From: Acidobacteriota bacterium
GTDB taxonomy: Bacteria; Acidobacteriota; Vicinamibacteria; Vicinamibacterales; JAFNAJ01
Direction: 5' to 3'
NCBI GenBank assembly: GCA_017860085.1
Contig: JAFNAJ010000121.1
Location: forward strand, 1-7,413
DNA: 7,413 nucleotides
Part shown: positions 6,566 through 7,413 of the stretch, piece after piece
Numbering within the stretch: the stretch's first letter is position 1
Layout of the letters: each line of letters starts with the position of its first letter
The notes under the pieces: generated by a model
Databases searched by the model: none
Told to the model about the DNA's origin: nothing
The model's input: the letters and a program-made list of their open reading frames with translations, nothing else
Made by a program: the position numbers and the translations under genes

Positions 6566-6682
6566 GTGTGCCCTGCGCCAGCCGTCACCGGTTTCGGCGC
6601 CCCAGCCCGCGCCTCACCTGCCTGTGACGGAAACCCGTGAACTCGAAGGTTATGGGGTCGGCGTGTGCAAGTGGTGGGCCAA

Positions 6683-6717
6683 GCGAGAGGCGAGAGGCGA
6701 GAGGCGAGAGGCTGGGG
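6683..6717. repeat. Heptanucleotide tandem repeat, unit GCGAGAG
   Basis: Four perfect copies of GCGAGAG (6683-6710) are followed by a degenerate GCTGGGG. The array lies in the gap between the TonB-receptor gene and the cytochrome operon, about 130 bases upstream of the cytochrome start codon. It is the third 7-bp purine-rich array in the window and has a different unit from the other two. Confidence 0.88.
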
Positions 6718-6740
6718 AGCGACGATATCCAGATGAAAAC

Positions 6741-6787
6741 GCTCAGATAACGGAAACGGGCCGCGCACGGACGCTCGCGCGCGGCCC
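6741..6787 (-). terminator. Possible terminator of the TonB-receptor gene
   Basis: A nine-base-pair perfect stem, GGGCCGCGC (6758-6766) with GCGCGGCCC (6779-6787), encloses a 12-base loop and begins 25 bases after the receptor stop codon on the minus strand. It is followed on that strand by GTTTCCGTTATCT and further on by a TTTT, a weak and interrupted U-rich tail. Placement and stem strength favour a terminator; the poor U-tract leaves doubt. Confidence 0.5.
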
Positions 6788-6812
6788 CTAGCAAGCGCCG
6801 CAGGCCGGCAGC

Positions 6813-7413
6813 CTAGAAGACGACCTTCACCTCGCCGACAATCGAGCGCTTCATGACGTCGCCGAAAACGTGCTGCATCACTTCCTGGTTGGCGAGGTTG
6901 GCTCCCTTGACCGAGGTGATGAACCTGCCGCCCATCCACTTCGCGCCGAAGCTGCCGTTCAGCATCGTGAAGGCGTCCGTCGTGCCCGCGTAGCGCGCGT
7001 CGAGGACGTCCTGCCAGTAGGCCTCGCCCTGGTAGGTCACGGACACATCACCGAAGAACCGCCCGTAGGATGCGTTGAGCCCGATGTTGAACCGGCTGTT
7101 CGGCGGGAAGTTGTACTCGGAGGATCCGCCGGTCTCACGCGGGTCCGGGATGTCCCCCGTCGTCAGCGACGGATTGCTCTGCCACGAGTAGTTGGCAAAT
7201 GCGTTGACGTGGTTGCTGACCGCGACGTCGAGGCCGAGTTCGATGCCCTGCGTCCGCACCTTGCCGCAGTCGGTCCCGCCCGTGCAGCCGGCGAGGCTGC
7301 TCGAGTTCAGATAGGAGTACCCGGACGGCAGACCGAGCCCGGGGCCGAACGCGTTGGCCGCGATGAGCTGATCGAGCACACTGGGCGGCAGCGGCCAGCC
7401 CGGCGGCACGTTC
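6813..7413 (-). CDS. TonB-dependent outer-membrane receptor, C-terminal beta-barrel part (partial)
   Basis: About 200 C-terminal residues of an outer-membrane TonB-dependent receptor; the plug and most of the barrel lie beyond the right edge. The frame stays open to the edge, and the GTG at 7409 is an internal Val rather than a start. Alternating hydrophobic/polar barrel strands are evident, with typical receptor phrases KVRTQGIELGLDVAVSNHV and FANYSWQSNPS, FNIGLNASYG and GANLANQEVMQHVFG, ending in EVKVVF. The terminal Phe is the outer-membrane protein sorting signal recognised by the BAM machinery. An extracellular-loop-like segment contains two Cys six residues apart (AGCTGGTDCGK), which could form a disulfide. 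The ligand cannot be inferred. It shares a strand with the cytochrome operon but is separated from it by 256 bases and a likely terminator. Confidence 0.9.
   Translation of the reverse strand, partial: NVPPGWPLPPSVLDQLIAANAFGPGLGLPSGYSYLNSSSLAGCTGGTDCGKVRTQGIELGLDVAVSNHVNAFANYSWQSNPSLTTGDIPDPRETGGSSEYNFPPNSRFNIGLNASYGRFFGDVSVTYQGEAYWQDVLDARYAGTTDAFTMLNGSFGAKWMGGRFITSVKGANLANQEVMQHVFGDVMKRSIVGEVKVVF

Noticed and set aside
3950..6640. An 896-codon open frame on the + strand opposite the cytochrome/Fe-S/NrfD operon
   Set aside because: It is the antisense of three genes with clear haem, iron-sulfur and membrane motifs, its translation is low-complexity His/Gln/Arg/Glu-rich, and it has no recognisable domain; long stop-free antisense frames are expected at this GC content.
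6649..6682. Possible promoter for the cytochrome operon (minus strand CATAAC with TTGGCC upstream)
   Set aside because: The hexamers are poor matches and separated by about 22 bases, too far for a standard sigma-70 promoter; TTGCAC is closer but only about 10 bases away.
6683..6717. Short repeat array considered as a CRISPR remnant
   Set aside because: Units are 7 bp with no spacers and no cas genes nearby; it is a simple tandem repeat.
6558..6939. A minus-strand frame spanning the gap between the receptor and cytochrome genes as a small gene
   Set aside because: It overlaps the receptor gene, crosses the hairpin and the heptad array, and its composition is that of non-coding GC-rich DNA.
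6813..7409. GTG at 7409 as the start of a complete small outer-membrane protein
   Set aside because: The frame remains open to the window edge, there is no signal peptide, and the sequence begins inside a barrel domain, so it is the 3' end of a larger receptor.

Overview
The window is GC-rich, gene-dense bacterial DNA with six protein-coding genes, two of them cut by the window edges. The combination of a tricorn-type S41 protease, a TonB-dependent outer-membrane receptor ending in Phe, multihaem cytochrome c and a Tat-exported iron-sulfur protein indicates a Gram-negative-type (diderm) bacterium. Acidobacteriota (Vicinamibacteria-like) is my best guess from gene style and the purine-rich intergenic repeats; this is inference and no marker gene is present.

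Left part, + strand (1-2263): the C-terminal part of a tricorn-like S41 peptidase, then a 156-bp spacer filled largely with 7-bp tandem repeats and a long inverted repeat, then a single-domain Old Yellow Enzyme-family flavin oxidoreductase. The oxidoreductase stop codon overlaps by 10 bp, tail to tail, the end of the next gene on the other strand.

Middle part, - strand (6556 down to 2254): an apparent operon in the order tetrahaem cytochrome c (membrane-anchored), Tat-exported protein with four [4Fe-4S] sites, NrfD/PsrC-family quinone-interacting membrane protein, and a 576-residue multi-span membrane protein resembling DUF2339. The first three form a complete electron path between the membrane quinone pool and c-type haems, as in NrfB-NrfC-NrfD or the CbcSTU-type complexes of Geobacter. 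No molybdopterin or other catalytic subunit is encoded within the window, so it looks like a stand-alone quinone:cytochrome c module whose final partner is elsewhere.

Right part, - strand (7413 down to 6813): the C-terminal beta-barrel end of a TonB-dependent receptor, followed by a GC-rich hairpin that may terminate it. The 256-bp gap before the cytochrome operon also carries four perfect copies of another 7-bp repeat. No RNA gene, CRISPR array, insertion sequence or integrase was seen, and no gene-free stretch exceeds 300 bases.
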